A DNA stretch of 64,000 nt from an uncultured Clostridia bacterium (GCA_947168885.1 CAMVNQ010000005.1:1-64000), one strand, 5' to 3'. Shown: positions 16,847 through 26,034, numbered from the stretch's first letter. Translations and numbers: made by a program. The notes: generated by a model from the sequence alone, not told the origin.

Positions 16847-16967
16847 GGTTACATATTTTTACAAAATTAATTTTATCAGGTTTTTATCCCGTTTTCAACC
16901 CATATCCGGTTACAGTCCGTTTACAAAGCGGTTACATTTTCTCGACGAAGGTTACAGAATGTTACAA
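16847..16967 (-). promoter_or_regulatory. Helically phased TGTAA(C) repeats upstream of lipoprotein pair
   Basis: On the plus strand the core TTACA starts at 16849, 16859, 16910, 16921, 16932, 16952 and 16962: spacings 10, 51, 11, 11, 20 and 10, all near multiples of a helical turn. Read on the minus strand, 16936-16909 is TGTAAC-N5-TGTAAA-N5-TGTAAC, matching WalR (TGTWAH-N5-TGTWAH) and resembling PhoP boxes. Just downstream, a TATATA with a preceding TGT (16828-16820) could be the -10; the -35 is poor, as expected for an activator-dependent promoter. Confidence 0.6.
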
Positions 16968-17002
16968 AAAGACCGCCTCTGTACATGACAGAGGCGGTCT
17001 TT
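16968..17002 (-). terminator. Terminator after gpmA
   Basis: A 12-bp GC-rich stem (16971-16982 with 16988-16999), extended by A-T pairs, is followed on the minus strand by TTTTT. Confidence 0.85.
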
Positions 17003-17040
17003 ATAAATACGTATACTATTTGAGAGCAATCAGGCACCGA

Positions 17041-17790
17041 TCACTTAGCCTTGCCCTGATTTGCAACTGCACCCATTTTAGCCTTGAGCTCTTCGGGATC
17101 ACAGAGGTAGTTCTTGCTTATTACCTTGAAATCATCGTCGAATTCGTAAACGAGCGGGATAGCTGTCGGGATATTCTCGTTGATGATATCCTCATCGCTC
17201 ATGTTGTCGAAGTACTTTACAAGTGCGCGGAGAGAGTTGCCGTGTGCTGCGATGAGAACACGCTTTCCAGCCTTCATCTGAGGCTTGATCTCCTGCTCAA
17301 AATACGGAACAGCACGCTCGATAGTGGTCTTTAAGCTCTCCTGAAGAGGAAGGAGCTTAGGATCAACATCTCTGTACTTGGGATCCTTGCGCGGGTTGCG
17401 GGGATCGTCCTCTGTGAGTGCCATAGGCGGAACATCGAAAGATCTTCTCCAGATCTTAACCTGATCTTCGCCGTACTTAGCAGCAGTCTCAGACTTGTTG
17501 AGACCCTGGAGAGCGCCGTAGTGACGCTCGTTGAGCTGCCAAGCCTTGATAACGGGAAGCCACTCTCTGTCCATTTCAGCAAGTACGTTGTTGAGAGTGT
17601 GGATAGCTCTCTTGAGGTAAGATGTGTAGCAGATATCGAAGTCGAAGCCGGCTTCCTTAAGAGCGCGGCCGCCCTTCTTTGCTTCCTCAACACCGTTCTC
17701 GGACAGCTCAACGTCTGTCCAGCCGGTGAATTTGTTTTCCTTGTTCCACTCGCTTTCGCCGTGGCGGATAAGTACAAGTTTCATGCTCAT
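17041..17790 (-). CDS. gpmA: 2,3-bisphosphoglycerate-dependent phosphoglycerate mutase
   Basis: 249 residues. Interconverts 3- and 2-phosphoglycerate in glycolysis. The phospho-acceptor motif [10 protein letters not shown] has His10; [15 protein letters not shown] and the later [15 protein letters not shown] complete the active site. Size fits the dPGM type. AAGGA lies about 10 nt before the ATG at 17790; another ATG two codons in is less well spaced. It follows tpiA after a 150-nt gap that holds GC-rich inverted repeats, and a terminator follows its stop. Confidence 0.96.
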   Translation of the reverse strand: MSMKLVLIRHGESEWNKENKFTGWTDVELSENGVEEAKKGGRALKEAGFDFDICYTSYLKRAIHTLNNVLAEMDREWLPVIKAWQLNERHYGALQGLNKSETAAKYGEDQVKIWRRSFDVPPMALTEDDPRNPRKDPKYRDVDPKLLPLQESLKTTIERAVPYFEQEIKPQMKAGKRVLIAAHGNSLRALVKYFDNMSDEDIINENIPTAIPLVYEFDDDFKVISKNYLCDPEELKAKMGAVANQGKAK

Positions 17791-17940
17791 ATTTTTATAT
17801 TTCCTTTCGTGTTATATTTATTGATATGCAGTATTTCCGCTACTTAACTATCCTCATTACCGCGGAATATATCGGCTGCAAGGCAGAGACCCGTCCTCTG
17901 TACACAGCTACAGACAGGCTCGCCGCCGCACGTCCGCGGC

Positions 17941-18714
17941 TCAGCCGTTCTCAGCAGCCTTTACGATCTCGGTGAAGTCGGGAGCCTTGAGAGAAGCGCC
18001 GCCGATAAGACCGCCGTCAACGTTCTCCTTTGCTACGAGCTCAGCAGCATTCTTTGCGTTCATAGAACCGCCGTACTGGATAGTAGCGGCATCTGCTGTA
18101 GCCTTGTCGTACTGCTTTTCAAGCTGTGCACGAATGAATGCGCATACTTCCTCTGCCTGATCTGCTGTAGCTGTCTTGCCTGTTCCGATAGCCCATACAG
18201 GCTCATAAGCTATTATGCACTTAGCAAAGTCGGAAGCGGGGATACCAAAGAAATCAAGCTTGATCTGACGAGCGATAACTTCCTCTGTGATACCGCACTC
18301 ACGCTCCCAGAGAAGCTCGCCTACGCATACGATCGGCTTCAGGCCTGCCGCGAGAGCAGCCTTTGTACGCTTGTTTACAGTCTCGTCCGTCTCTGCAAAG
18401 TACTGTCTGCGCTCGGAATGTCCGAGAACAACGTACTCAACGCCCATTTCAACAAGCATATCAGCGCTTATCTCGCCTGTGAACGCGCCGCTCTTCTCAA
18501 AGTGACAGTTCTGTGCGCCGATTTTGATATTTGTTCCCTTAGTTGCTTCAAGAGCAGTTTCGAGGTTTGTGAACGGTACACAAGCAACGATCTCTACACT
18601 CTTGATGTCTTTTACCATAGGTGCGAGCTCTGTGAGAAGAGCTTTAGCCTCAGGGCGGGTCTTGTTCATCTTCCAGTTGCCCGCGATAACTGCTTTTCTG
18701 ACTGATTTTTTCAT
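17941..18714 (-). CDS. tpiA: Triosephosphate isomerase
   Basis: 257-residue TIM barrel that interconverts dihydroxyacetone phosphate and glyceraldehyde 3-phosphate. Catalytic residues: Asn13 and Lys15 (AGNWKMN), His99 (VLGHSERR) and Glu171 (AYEPVWAIGTGK). The phosphate-binding GGS and GG near the C-terminus are present. Part of the pgk to gpmA cluster, downstream of a small membrane-protein gene by 21 nt. Confidence 0.97.
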   Translation of the reverse strand: MKKSVRKAVIAGNWKMNKTRPEAKALLTELAPMVKDIKSVEIVACVPFTNLETALEATKGTNIKIGAQNCHFEKSGAFTGEISADMLVEMGVEYVVLGHSERRQYFAETDETVNKRTKAALAAGLKPIVCVGELLWERECGITEEVIARQIKLDFFGIPASDFAKCIIAYEPVWAIGTGKTATADQAEEVCAFIRAQLEKQYDKATADAATIQYGGSMNAKNAAELVAKENVDGGLIGGASLKAPDFTEIVKAAENG

Positions 18715-18735
18715 ATTTTTATCCTTCGTTGATAA

Positions 18736-18951
18736 TTATTTTTTCTTGTCTTTCTTATCTTTTTTGCGTTTTCTTTTAATGATCTTCTTTGCGGACTTTG
18801 TGCTTACTACACAGTCCTCTCCGCCGTTCATAATGACGTTGATGCTGTTCGGTGCAGTTACAGCGCAAATAAGTATGAACAAAGCTATGCCGGCTAATAC
18901 ACCAACGAGCTTTCCGTTGTCAGTTTTAAGAAAATTGATAACCTTTTCCAT
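18736..18951 (-). CDS. Small Lys-tailed single-pass membrane protein
   Basis: 71 residues from the ATG at 18951. An ATG three codons upstream overlaps the SD (GGAAAGGA), which is correctly spaced for 18951. One hydrophobic helix (about 15-33, KLVGVLAGIALFILICAVT) is followed by a polar loop and a tail of about 20 residues that is almost all Lys and Arg. The tail could bind the membrane surface, RNA or acidic partners. It sits between a 39-residue membrane-protein gene and tpiA within the glycolytic cluster. I do not recognise a family. Confidence 0.65.
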   Translation of the reverse strand: MEKVINFLKTDNGKLVGVLAGIALFILICAVTAPNSINVIMNGGEDCVVSTKSAKKIIKRKRKKDKKDKKK

Positions 18952-18969
18952 TACGAACATCCTTTCCGT

Positions 18970-19089
18970 TTACTTATCATTCCTGTTGGACAGGATATGT
19001 ATAATAAACCTGACTATTGCCGCTACGACAACAAGTCCGCAAACAACGAGAGTTACGATACTGCCCGCATCGAGATTTGAAAAATCCAT
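18970..19089 (-). CDS. 39-residue single-pass membrane protein
   Basis: A short frame with a strong SD (GGAGG, 8 nt before the ATG at 19089). The product, starting MDFSNLDAGSIV, has one long hydrophobic helix (about 10-33) and a short polar Asn/Arg/Lys end. It lies between pgk and the 71-residue protein, all in the same orientation. Too short for similarity reasoning, but SD, helix and operon position together support a real gene. Confidence 0.55.
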   Translation of the reverse strand: MDFSNLDAGSIVTLVVCGLVVVAAIVRFIIHILSNRNDK

Positions 19090-19116
19090 AGACCGTTCCT
19101 CCGAAAACGCGGCTTA

Positions 19117-19138
19117 CGGGCGGGAGACACCCCGCCCG
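19117..19138 (-). other. Intra-operon GC-rich hairpin between pgk and small ORFs
   Basis: CGGGCGGG (19117-19124) pairs with 19131-19138 around a 6-nt loop, with no T-run. In this position it may stabilise the 3' end of pgk mRNA or act as a processing site. Confidence 0.55.
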
Positions 19139-19153
19139 AATCCTGCAATAAAA

Positions 19154-20374
19154 TTACTTATCCTGGATAACATCGATACCCGGAAGTACCTTTCCTTCAA
19201 GATATTCAAGGGAAGCACCGCCGCCTGTGGAGATGTGGCTCATCTTATCAGCGAAGCCGAGCTGTACTACAGCCGCAGCGGAATCGCCGCCGCCTATGAT
19301 CGTTGTAGCGTCTGCCTCTGCAAGAGCCTTTGCAACAGCGATAGTGCCCTTAGCGAGGATCGGGTTCTCAAATACGCCCATAGGACCGTTCCATACAACA
19401 GTCTTAGCGCCCTTAGCAGCTTCTGCATAGAGTTCCATTGTCTTTGTGCCGATGTCAAGACCCATCATATCAGCAGGGATCTTGTCGGAATCAACGATAG
19501 TTGTTTCTACGGGTGCGTCGATAGGATCAGGGAACGCCTTTACAATAGTGGTATCGATCGGGAGAAGGAGCTTCTTGCCGAGCTTCTCAGCCTTAGCGAT
19601 CATTTCCTTGCAGTAGTCGATCTTCTCGTCATCAACGAGAGATGTGCCGACTTCATAGCCCTTTGCCTTTAAGAAGGTATAAGCCATACCACCGCCTATG
19701 ATAAGTGTATCGCACTTTTCGAGGAGGTTGGAGATAACGTTGAGCTTATCCGCTACCTTAGCGCCGCCGAGGATAGCTACGAAAGGTCTTACAGGGTTCT
19801 CAACAGCGTTGCCGAGGAATTCGATCTCCTTGTTCATAAGGTAGCCGACAGCTGTCTCCTTAACGAACTTTGTAACGCCTGCTGTGGAAGCGTGGGCTCT
19901 GTGAGCGGAACCGAACGCGTCCATAACGAATACTTCGTTGTCAACGAGGTCTGCGAGCTCTTTAGCAAAACCTTCGCCGTTCTTTGTCTCGTCGTTTCCT
20001 CTGAAACGTGTATTTTCAAGGACAACGATCTCGCCGTCCTTCATTTCGGCAACAGCCTTCTTAGCGTTCTCGCCTACAACATTGTCGTCCTTAGCGAATG
20101 TTACCTTTGTCTTAACGAGCTCTGCGAGTCTGTCAGCAGCAGCCTTGAGAGAGAACTTATCCTCAGGACCGTTCTTCGGTTTGCCAAGATGTGAACAAAG
20201 CACGATTTTCGCGCCGTTCTCAGAAAGCTTGTTGATAGTAGGGAGAGCAGCAACGATACGGTTGTCGTTTGTGATAACGCCGTCCTTCATAGGAACGTTG
20301 AAATCTACTCTGACGAGTACCTTTCTGCCCTTTACATTAAGGTCTTCCACATTCTTTTTGTTCAGTTTGCTCAT
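19154..20374 (-). CDS. pgk: Phosphoglycerate kinase
   Basis: 406 residues. Transfers phosphate from 1,3-bisphosphoglycerate to ADP. Substrate-binding RVDFNVP (about 22-28), then [15 protein letters not shown], the hinge region, and the nucleotide-binding GGGDSAAAV near the C-terminus are all present. First gene of the minus-strand pgk cluster with its own promoter. SD GGAAGTATCCC is modest. Confidence 0.97.
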   Translation of the reverse strand: MSKLNKKNVEDLNVKGRKVLVRVDFNVPMKDGVITNDNRIVAALPTINKLSENGAKIVLCSHLGKPKNGPEDKFSLKAAADRLAELVKTKVTFAKDDNVVGENAKKAVAEMKDGEIVVLENTRFRGNDETKNGEGFAKELADLVDNEVFVMDAFGSAHRAHASTAGVTKFVKETAVGYLMNKEIEFLGNAVENPVRPFVAILGGAKVADKLNVISNLLEKCDTLIIGGGMAYTFLKAKGYEVGTSLVDDEKIDYCKEMIAKAEKLGKKLLLPIDTTIVKAFPDPIDAPVETTIVDSDKIPADMMGLDIGTKTMELYAEAAKGAKTVVWNGPMGVFENPILAKGTIAVAKALAEADATTIIGGGDSAAAVVQLGFADKMSHISTGGGASLEYLEGKVLPGIDVIQDK

Positions 20375-20439
20375 TTGGGATACTTCCTTTCAGCTTATTC
20401 GGAGACCGCATTTTGCAGTTTCCTAAAATTAACATTTCT

Positions 20440-20468
20440 ATTATAGCAGATATTTATAAAAATATCAA
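20440..20468 (-). promoter_or_regulatory. Predicted promoter of pgk
   Basis: Minus strand TTGATA (20468-20463), a 17-bp spacer ending in TGC, then TATAAT (20445-20440): extended -10. Confidence 0.75.
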
Positions 20469-20567
20469 TATGAACAGAAAGTTTTTTTGAGATATGGCGA
20501 AGTGCGCATTGTACACAATTATATATTGTATGAACATTGTGCATATATACAATATATTGAAAAAAGC

Positions 20568-20596
20568 TTGAAATTTCCGGTGAGATGTGCTATAAT
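20568..20596 (+). promoter_or_regulatory. Predicted promoter of topoisomerase pair
   Basis: TTGAAA (20568-20573), a 17-bp spacer ending in TGC, then TATAAT (20591-20596): extended -10. Divergent from the pgk promoter. Confidence 0.75.
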
Positions 20597-20637
20597 ATTT
20601 TGGTATTTCTGAAAAATCATGCAGTAAAGGTGATAAG

Positions 20638-22632
20638 ATGGCAAAGAAAAACTACGATGATAACAGCCTTAAGTCCCTCAAGGGACCTGATCAGGTACGA
20701 AAACGTCCTGCCGTAATATTCGGTTCCGACGGTGTTGAGGGCTGCCGCCACTCGGTATTTGAGATACTCTCGAACTCGATAGATGAAGCGCGCGAAGGTT
20801 ACGGAAAGCGTATCGTCATCACACGTTTCAACGATATGTCTCTTGAAGTAGCCGATGAGGGGCGTGGTATCCCGATAGATTTCAACCAGAACGAGGATAA
20901 GTACAACTGGGAGCTTGCGTTCTGCACGCTTTATGCCGGCGGTAAGTACGACAACAACAGCGGTGATAACTATTCGTTCGCCCTCGGTCTAAACGGTCTC
21001 GGTCTTTGCGCTACACAGTTTTCTTCGGAATATATGACCGTCGAAGCCGACAACGGAACATGGCACTACTCGCTTCGCTTTGAGAAAGGCTTCAACGTAA
21101 CCGGTGACAAGGACGAAAAAGGCTTTATCCGTACAAGATCGACCGGAAAGTCCGGCACAATCATCCGCTGGAAGCCGGATCTTGATGTTTTCACTGATAT
21201 TGATATCGGTGATGACTACCTCGACGACGTTCTCCGCCGCCAGTCCATAGTAAACGACGGTCTCGTGTTCGTTTACCGGAACGAGCAGGAGGACGGCTCT
21301 TTTGAAGAGACCGAGTACTGCTATGAAAACGGCATCACAGACTATCTTAAAGAAGTCGTCGGAGATACCGCTATCGGAACACCACAGGACTGGACTGCTC
21401 AGCGTGTAGGTAAAGACCGTGAGGACAAGGACGAGTACAAAGTAAAGCTGCACGTTGCAGTTGCATTCTCGAATAAAGTCAAACTTATCGAGCATTATCA
21501 CAACTCATCATGGCTCGAACACGGCGGAAGCCCGGACAAAGCGATGTCGCAGGCTCTCACATCTCAGATCGACAGCTATCTTAAGTCCACCGGAAAGTAT
21601 AACAAGGGCGAAAGCTCGATAAAATTCAGCGACATTGAAGAATGCCTCGTATTCATCTCGTCAAACTTCTCTACTCAGACGAGTTACGAGAATCAGACCA
21701 AGAAGTCTATCACAAACAAGTTCATATATGAAGCCATGCGCGACTGGCTCAAGCACTGCATCGAGGTGTACTTCATTGAAAACCCCGACGAAGCGCTGAA
21801 AATATGCGAACAGATCATCATAAACAAGCGTGCCCGCGAGAACGCCGACAAGATACGCGCCGGCGTAAAGAAGAAGCTTACAGGTACTATCGACCTGTCG
21901 AACCGCGTCGAGAAATTCGTTGACTGCCGCAGCAAGGACGTATCAAAACGCGAGATATACATCGTCGAGGGTGATTCGGCGCTCGGTTCAGTAAAGCTCG
22001 CCCGCGACTCGGAATATCAGGCTGTCATGCCGATACGCGGAAAGATACTCAACTGTCTCAAAGCGGGTTATGACAAGATATTCAAGTCCGAGATAATCAC
22101 GGATCTTATCCGTGTTCTCGGCTGCGGCGTAGAAGTATCGTCGAAAGCCGCTAAGGATATTTCCGGATTCAGCCTTGACAACCTGCGCTGGAACAAAGTA
22201 GTTATCTGCACCGATGCCGACGTGGACGGCTTCCAGATACGCACGCTCGTTCTGACTATGCTGTACAGGCTGACTCCTACACTCATCCGCGAGGGACTTG
22301 TATATATAGCGGAATCGCCGCTCTATGAAATCAATACAAAGGAAAAGACATATTTCGCTTACACCGAAGCCGAGAAAACGAAGATACTTGCCGATATAGG
22401 CGAGAAGAAATACACAATACAGCGCTCGAAAGGTCTCGGTGAGAACGAGCCGGAAATGATGTCGCTCACGACAATGAACCCCGACACAAGAAGGCTGATA
22501 AAGGTGCTCCCGTCCGACGCGCAGAGCACCCAGGAAATGTTCGATCTCCTTCTCGGCGACAACTTACAGGGACGCAAGGACTATATCGCCGAATACGGAA
22601 GCAAGTACCTTGATGACCTTGATCTCAGCTGA
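20638..22632 (+). CDS. Type IIA topoisomerase ATPase subunit (ParE/GyrB-like, divergent)
   Basis: 664 residues. GHKL ATPase with N-box Glu42, Asn46 and Asp49 (FEILSNSIDEA), DEGRGIP (Asp73) and GLNGLG (about 117-122), where canonical GyrB has GLHGVG. Transducer domain to about 425. TOPRIM with VEGDSALGS (about 443-451; canonical EGDSAGGS) and TDADVDG (about 525-531), followed by FQIRT instead of SHIRT. These changes mark a distinct branch. With the A subunit 36 nt downstream it should form an ATP-dependent strand-passing enzyme. Topoisomerase IV-like decatenation is the likely role, not proven by sequence alone. Confidence 0.88.
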   Translation: MAKKNYDDNSLKSLKGPDQVRKRPAVIFGSDGVEGCRHSVFEILSNSIDEAREGYGKRIVITRFNDMSLEVADEGRGIPIDFNQNEDKYNWELAFCTLYAGGKYDNNSGDNYSFALGLNGLGLCATQFSSEYMTVEADNGTWHYSLRFEKGFNVTGDKDEKGFIRTRSTGKSGTIIRWKPDLDVFTDIDIGDDYLDDVLRRQSIVNDGLVFVYRNEQEDGSFEETEYCYENGITDYLKEVVGDTAIGTPQDWTAQRVGKDREDKDEYKVKLHVAVAFSNKVKLIEHYHNSSWLEHGGSPDKAMSQALTSQIDSYLKSTGKYNKGESSIKFSDIEECLVFISSNFSTQTSYENQTKKSITNKFIYEAMRDWLKHCIEVYFIENPDEALKICEQIIINKRARENADKIRAGVKKKLTGTIDLSNRVEKFVDCRSKDVSKREIYIVEGDSALGSVKLARDSEYQAVMPIRGKILNCLKAGYDKIFKSEIITDLIRVLGCGVEVSSKAAKDISGFSLDNLRWNKVVICTDADVDGFQIRTLVLTMLYRLTPTLIREGLVYIAESPLYEINTKEKTYFAYTEAEKTKILADIGEKKYTIQRSKGLGENEPEMMSLTTMNPDTRRLIKVLPSDAQSTQEMFDLLLGDNLQGRKDYIAEYGSKYLDDLDLS

Positions 22633-22668
22633 TTAATCGTTCATGCTATGAACTAAAGGAAAGATATA

Positions 22669-24888
22669 ATGAAAAAGAAGAATGAATCCCGTAAAACTCC
22701 AAAAAAGCTTGACGCGTATATCGAAGGCGCAGGCATCGTAGAACAGCGGAATATCGTCGATACACTCGAAGAGAACTATATGCCTTATGCCATGAGCGTT
22801 ATCGTATCCCGTGCCCTGCCCGAGATAGACGGCTTCAAGCCATCACACAGAAAGCTCCTTTACACGATGTACACAATGGGACTGCTGAAGGGTGAACGTA
22901 CGAAATCCGCAAACATTGTCGGACAGACGATGAAACTCAACCCTCACGGAGATCAGGCAATATACGCAACAATGGTGCGTCTCGCACGCGGAAACGGCGC
23001 TTTGCTGCACCCTTACATCGACAGCAAGGGAAACTTCGGAAAAGCGTACTCACGCGATATGTCGTTCGCTGCTTCCCGTTATACTGAGGCAAAACTCGAT
23101 CCGATATGCAACGAGCTCTTCGGCGACATAGACAAGGACACCGTCGATTTTGTCCCGAACTATGACAACACCCTCACTGAGCCCGTCCTCTTCCCTGTCC
23201 GCTTCCCGTCCGTGCTCGTCAACAACAATATCGGCATCGCGGTATCCATGGCGAGCAACATCTGCTCGTTCAACCTCCGCGAGATATGCGAAACGACCAT
23301 AGCTATGATGAAAGACCCGGAACACGATGTTTCCGCTACTCTCAAAGGCCCCGATTTCCCCGGCGGAGGCTTCATAGTCTATGACGAGGACGAGATGCAG
23401 AAGATATACAAGACCGGCCGCGGCAGCATCATTGTCCGCGGAAAGTACACCTTCGACCCCGATTCCCGCTGCATAGAAGTTACCGAGATCCCGCCTACCA
23501 CCACGGTCGAAGCAATAATAGACAAGGTGCTCGAACTCGTAAAGCTCGGCAAGATAACCGAGATAAGCGATATACGCGACGAGACAGACCTTTCGGGTCT
23601 GAAGCTTACGTTTGATCTCAAAAAAGGCAAGGATCCGGACGAGTTCATGCGCAAGATGTTCCGCTTAACACCGCTTCAGGACGCTTTTTCCTGCAACTTC
23701 AACGTTCTTATCGCCGGAAATCCGCGCGTAATGGGCGTTTACGAGATATTGCAGGAATGGATCGCGTTCCGTATCGACTGCGTAAAGCGCATGATCTTCT
23801 TTGAACTCGGAAAGAAGAAGGATAAGCTGCACCTGCTGCTCGGTCTGAAAAAGATACTGCTCGATATAGACAAGGCAATAAAGATAATCCGCGAGACTAA
23901 CGAAGAAGCCGAGGTAGTACCGAACCTCATGATAGGCTTCGGCATCGACGAGATACAGGCCGACTACGTTGCGGAAATAAAGCTCCGCCACATCAACCGA
24001 GAGTACATCTTAAAGCGTACCGAGGAGATAGACGCGCTCAAAGACGAGATAGCGGATATGGAAGAAACGCTTGAGAGCCCGCGCAAGATCAAGAAATACA
24101 TCATCGACGAGCTCACCGAAATATCCGAAAAATACGGTCAGCCGCGAAAAACTCTCTTCGCACAGGCGTTCGATGACGACGAGGAAGAGGAAGAAGCAAT
24201 ACCGGACTACACCGTGAACTGCTTCCTTACCGCAGAGGGCTATTTCAAGCGCATTACCTCCCAGTCTCTCCGCATGAGCGGCGAACAGAAGCTCAAAGAG
24301 GGCGACGAGCTCATTTTCGAGCAGGAACTTACCGGCAAGACCGACCTTCTGTTCTTCACCGATAAGTATCAGGTATATAAATCATGCGTTAATGACTTTG
24401 CGGACACGAAAGCGAGCCTTCTCGGTGATTATATCCCCGCAAAGCTCGAAATGGAGCAGAACGAGCATATCATCAAGATGATACCGACCGAGGACTACAG
24501 CGGTCAGATAATCCTGTTCTTCAAGAACGGTAAGTGTGCAAAAGTGCCGCTGTCATCCTTTGAAACGAAGACAAGACGCAAAAAGCTCGCAAATGCTTAT
24601 TATGACGGCTCTGAACTCATCGCAATGTATCTGCTTCCGGAGGACAGAGATTTTATTCTTCAGTCCGAGGCAGGAAAGGTTCTCATCTTCAACTCCGCGC
24701 TCGTGCTCCCGAAAGCCGCTCGTGACACACAGGGTGTTCAGGTAATGAGACTCACAAAAACAGAGCTCCGTTCGGCACTCCCGTATGACGAAGGAATGAT
24801 CGACGACGCAGACAAGTACCGTTCAAAGACTGTTCCGTCCGCGGGAATGATGTCAAAGCTCGATGTAGGACAGATAACGTTTGAATGA
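22669..24888 (+). CDS. Type IIA topoisomerase cleavage subunit (ParC/GyrA-like, divergent)
   Basis: 739 residues. N-terminal cleavage domain with LPEIDGFKPSHRKLLYTMY and the active-site Arg137-Tyr138 (AASRYTEAKL). The quinolone-contact region reads NPHGDQAIYA: Gln96 where E. coli GyrA has Ser83, and Ala100 where it has Asp87. A coiled-coil (about 380-500), an acidic patch, then a short C-terminal beta domain (about 515-739) that lacks the GyrA box, arguing against supercoiling gyrase. Partner of the upstream ATPase subunit; a terminator follows. Confidence 0.88.
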   Translation: MKKKNESRKTPKKLDAYIEGAGIVEQRNIVDTLEENYMPYAMSVIVSRALPEIDGFKPSHRKLLYTMYTMGLLKGERTKSANIVGQTMKLNPHGDQAIYATMVRLARGNGALLHPYIDSKGNFGKAYSRDMSFAASRYTEAKLDPICNELFGDIDKDTVDFVPNYDNTLTEPVLFPVRFPSVLVNNNIGIAVSMASNICSFNLREICETTIAMMKDPEHDVSATLKGPDFPGGGFIVYDEDEMQKIYKTGRGSIIVRGKYTFDPDSRCIEVTEIPPTTTVEAIIDKVLELVKLGKITEISDIRDETDLSGLKLTFDLKKGKDPDEFMRKMFRLTPLQDAFSCNFNVLIAGNPRVMGVYEILQEWIAFRIDCVKRMIFFELGKKKDKLHLLLGLKKILLDIDKAIKIIRETNEEAEVVPNLMIGFGIDEIQADYVAEIKLRHINREYILKRTEEIDALKDEIADMEETLESPRKIKKYIIDELTEISEKYGQPRKTLFAQAFDDDEEEEEAIPDYTVNCFLTAEGYFKRITSQSLRMSGEQKLKEGDELIFEQELTGKTDLLFFTDKYQVYKSCVNDFADTKASLLGDYIPAKLEMEQNEHIIKMIPTEDYSGQIILFFKNGKCAKVPLSSFETKTRRKKLANAYYDGSELIAMYLLPEDRDFILQSEAGKVLIFNSALVLPKAARDTQGVQVMRLTKTELRSALPYDEGMIDDADKYRSKTVPSAGMMSKLDVGQITFE

Positions 24889-24902
24889 TATATGACGGCG
24901 AT

Positions 24903-24944
24903 AAAGCGTCCGGAACGGCACGGTGCCATCCCGGGCGCTTTTTG
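24903..24944 (+). terminator. Terminator after topoisomerase A subunit
   Basis: An 11-bp stem (24903-24913 with 24931-24941, one G-T pair) with an inner GGCA/TGCC hairpin; TTTT follows. Confidence 0.75.
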
Positions 24945-24967
24945 CTGTTTCAGAGCGCAAAAAAGTG

Positions 24968-24996
24968 TTGCATTACCGGACAAGATGTGATATAAT
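24968..24996 (+). promoter_or_regulatory. Predicted promoter of dnaD-dnaC-der operon
   Basis: TTGCAT (24968-24973), a 17-bp spacer ending in TGA, then TATAAT (24991-24996): extended -10. Confidence 0.7.
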
Positions 24997-25034
24997 AAAT
25001 TAAATATGTAATTTATACGAAAGGACGAACCTTT

Positions 25035-26021
25035 TTGGATCACAGAATAAATCTCGGTGCATGGCGAAAGGTTTTTGCCGTTCCATCCTGTATTGCTGAC
25101 GAGCATCATCTCAAACTTGCTTCAGGGACCCAGATAAAGGTGCTTCTGTATCTTCTCGCGTACCCGGATGTCGGCTTACGCGAAGAAAATATAGCCTCTG
25201 AGCTCGGAATAAGCAAAGAAGATGTTTCCGACGCTGTTTTATACTGGATCAACGCACAGATACTCTCCGGCAGCGACGGTGAATACTATCCTTCGGAAGC
25301 TGTGCATAGCACTCCGCCCGCAAAGCCTGTTCTACAGCCGGTAAAAGAAACGGTATCCCTGTCCACACCCGAAGCAAGAGCCGCTCTCTCTTCGGAGACC
25401 CAGTTCCCGCCAAAGGAAATAGCTGGCGCAGTAAACGGCAGTACAGCTATAAAATGCCTTTTTGATACATACGAAAAGCTCGCGGGACGTCCAACAAAAC
25501 ACGCCGAACGTCAGACTCTCATGGTACTCGTCGAAGAGATCGGGCTTCCCTGCGAAGTGGCTATGATGCTGATAGAGTACTGCTTCAACATAGACAAAGC
25601 TACTCCCGCTTATATGAAGGCGGTAGCGCTGGACTGGATAGAAAGCGGCATCGACGACATACCAAAAGCGGAAGAACGCATAAAACTGCTCCGGAACCGT
25701 CATACCGCGGAAGGTCGGCTGAAACAGAAGTTCGGTATCACTTCGGCATTCTCACAGAAGCAGAAGCAGATGATAGCAGAATGGAGCGATATGGGCATTT
25801 CCGAAGCACTTCTCGATGAAGCTTATGATATAACGATGAACAACACCGGGAAACCGAGTTTTCCGTATATGGACAAAATACTGCGCGAATGGATAAAAAA
25901 CGGCATAACCGAACCGTCACAGCTCGAAAGCCGGAAGAAAACGGAAGTTGCCGAAAAAGCACCTTCTTACAGCACATCTGAGATAGAACAGCGCACATAT
26001 AACAAATACAAGAACATATAA
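25035..26021 (+). CDS. DnaD/DnaB_2 domain replication protein
   Basis: 328 residues starting at a TTG codon (25035) with AAAGGA upstream; no ATG or GTG gives a better N-terminus. A winged-helix part (about 1-85, GTQIKVLLYLLAYPDVGLREENIASELGIS) precedes a linker and two DnaB_2/DDBH2-type helical domains (about 140-215 and 235-300, the second ending in FPYMDKILREWIKNGI). In Bacillus, DnaD and DnaB remodel the origin and help load the replicative helicase. It is followed by the loader ATPase after 13 nt, which supports this role. Confidence 0.85.
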   Translation: MDHRINLGAWRKVFAVPSCIADEHHLKLASGTQIKVLLYLLAYPDVGLREENIASELGISKEDVSDAVLYWINAQILSGSDGEYYPSEAVHSTPPAKPVLQPVKETVSLSTPEARAALSSETQFPPKEIAGAVNGSTAIKCLFDTYEKLAGRPTKHAERQTLMVLVEEIGLPCEVAMMLIEYCFNIDKATPAYMKAVALDWIESGIDDIPKAEERIKLLRNRHTAEGRLKQKFGITSAFSQKQKQMIAEWSDMGISEALLDEAYDITMNNTGKPSFPYMDKILREWIKNGITEPSQLESRKKTEVAEKAPSYSTSEIEQRTYNKYKNI

Positions 26022-26034
26022 AAGTGAGGGATAT

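Noticed and set aside
18524-19672. 382-codon plus-strand frame across tpiA, small ORFs and pgk
   Set aside because: Antisense to conserved glycolytic genes; the two small membrane-protein genes on the minus strand have SDs and this frame does not.
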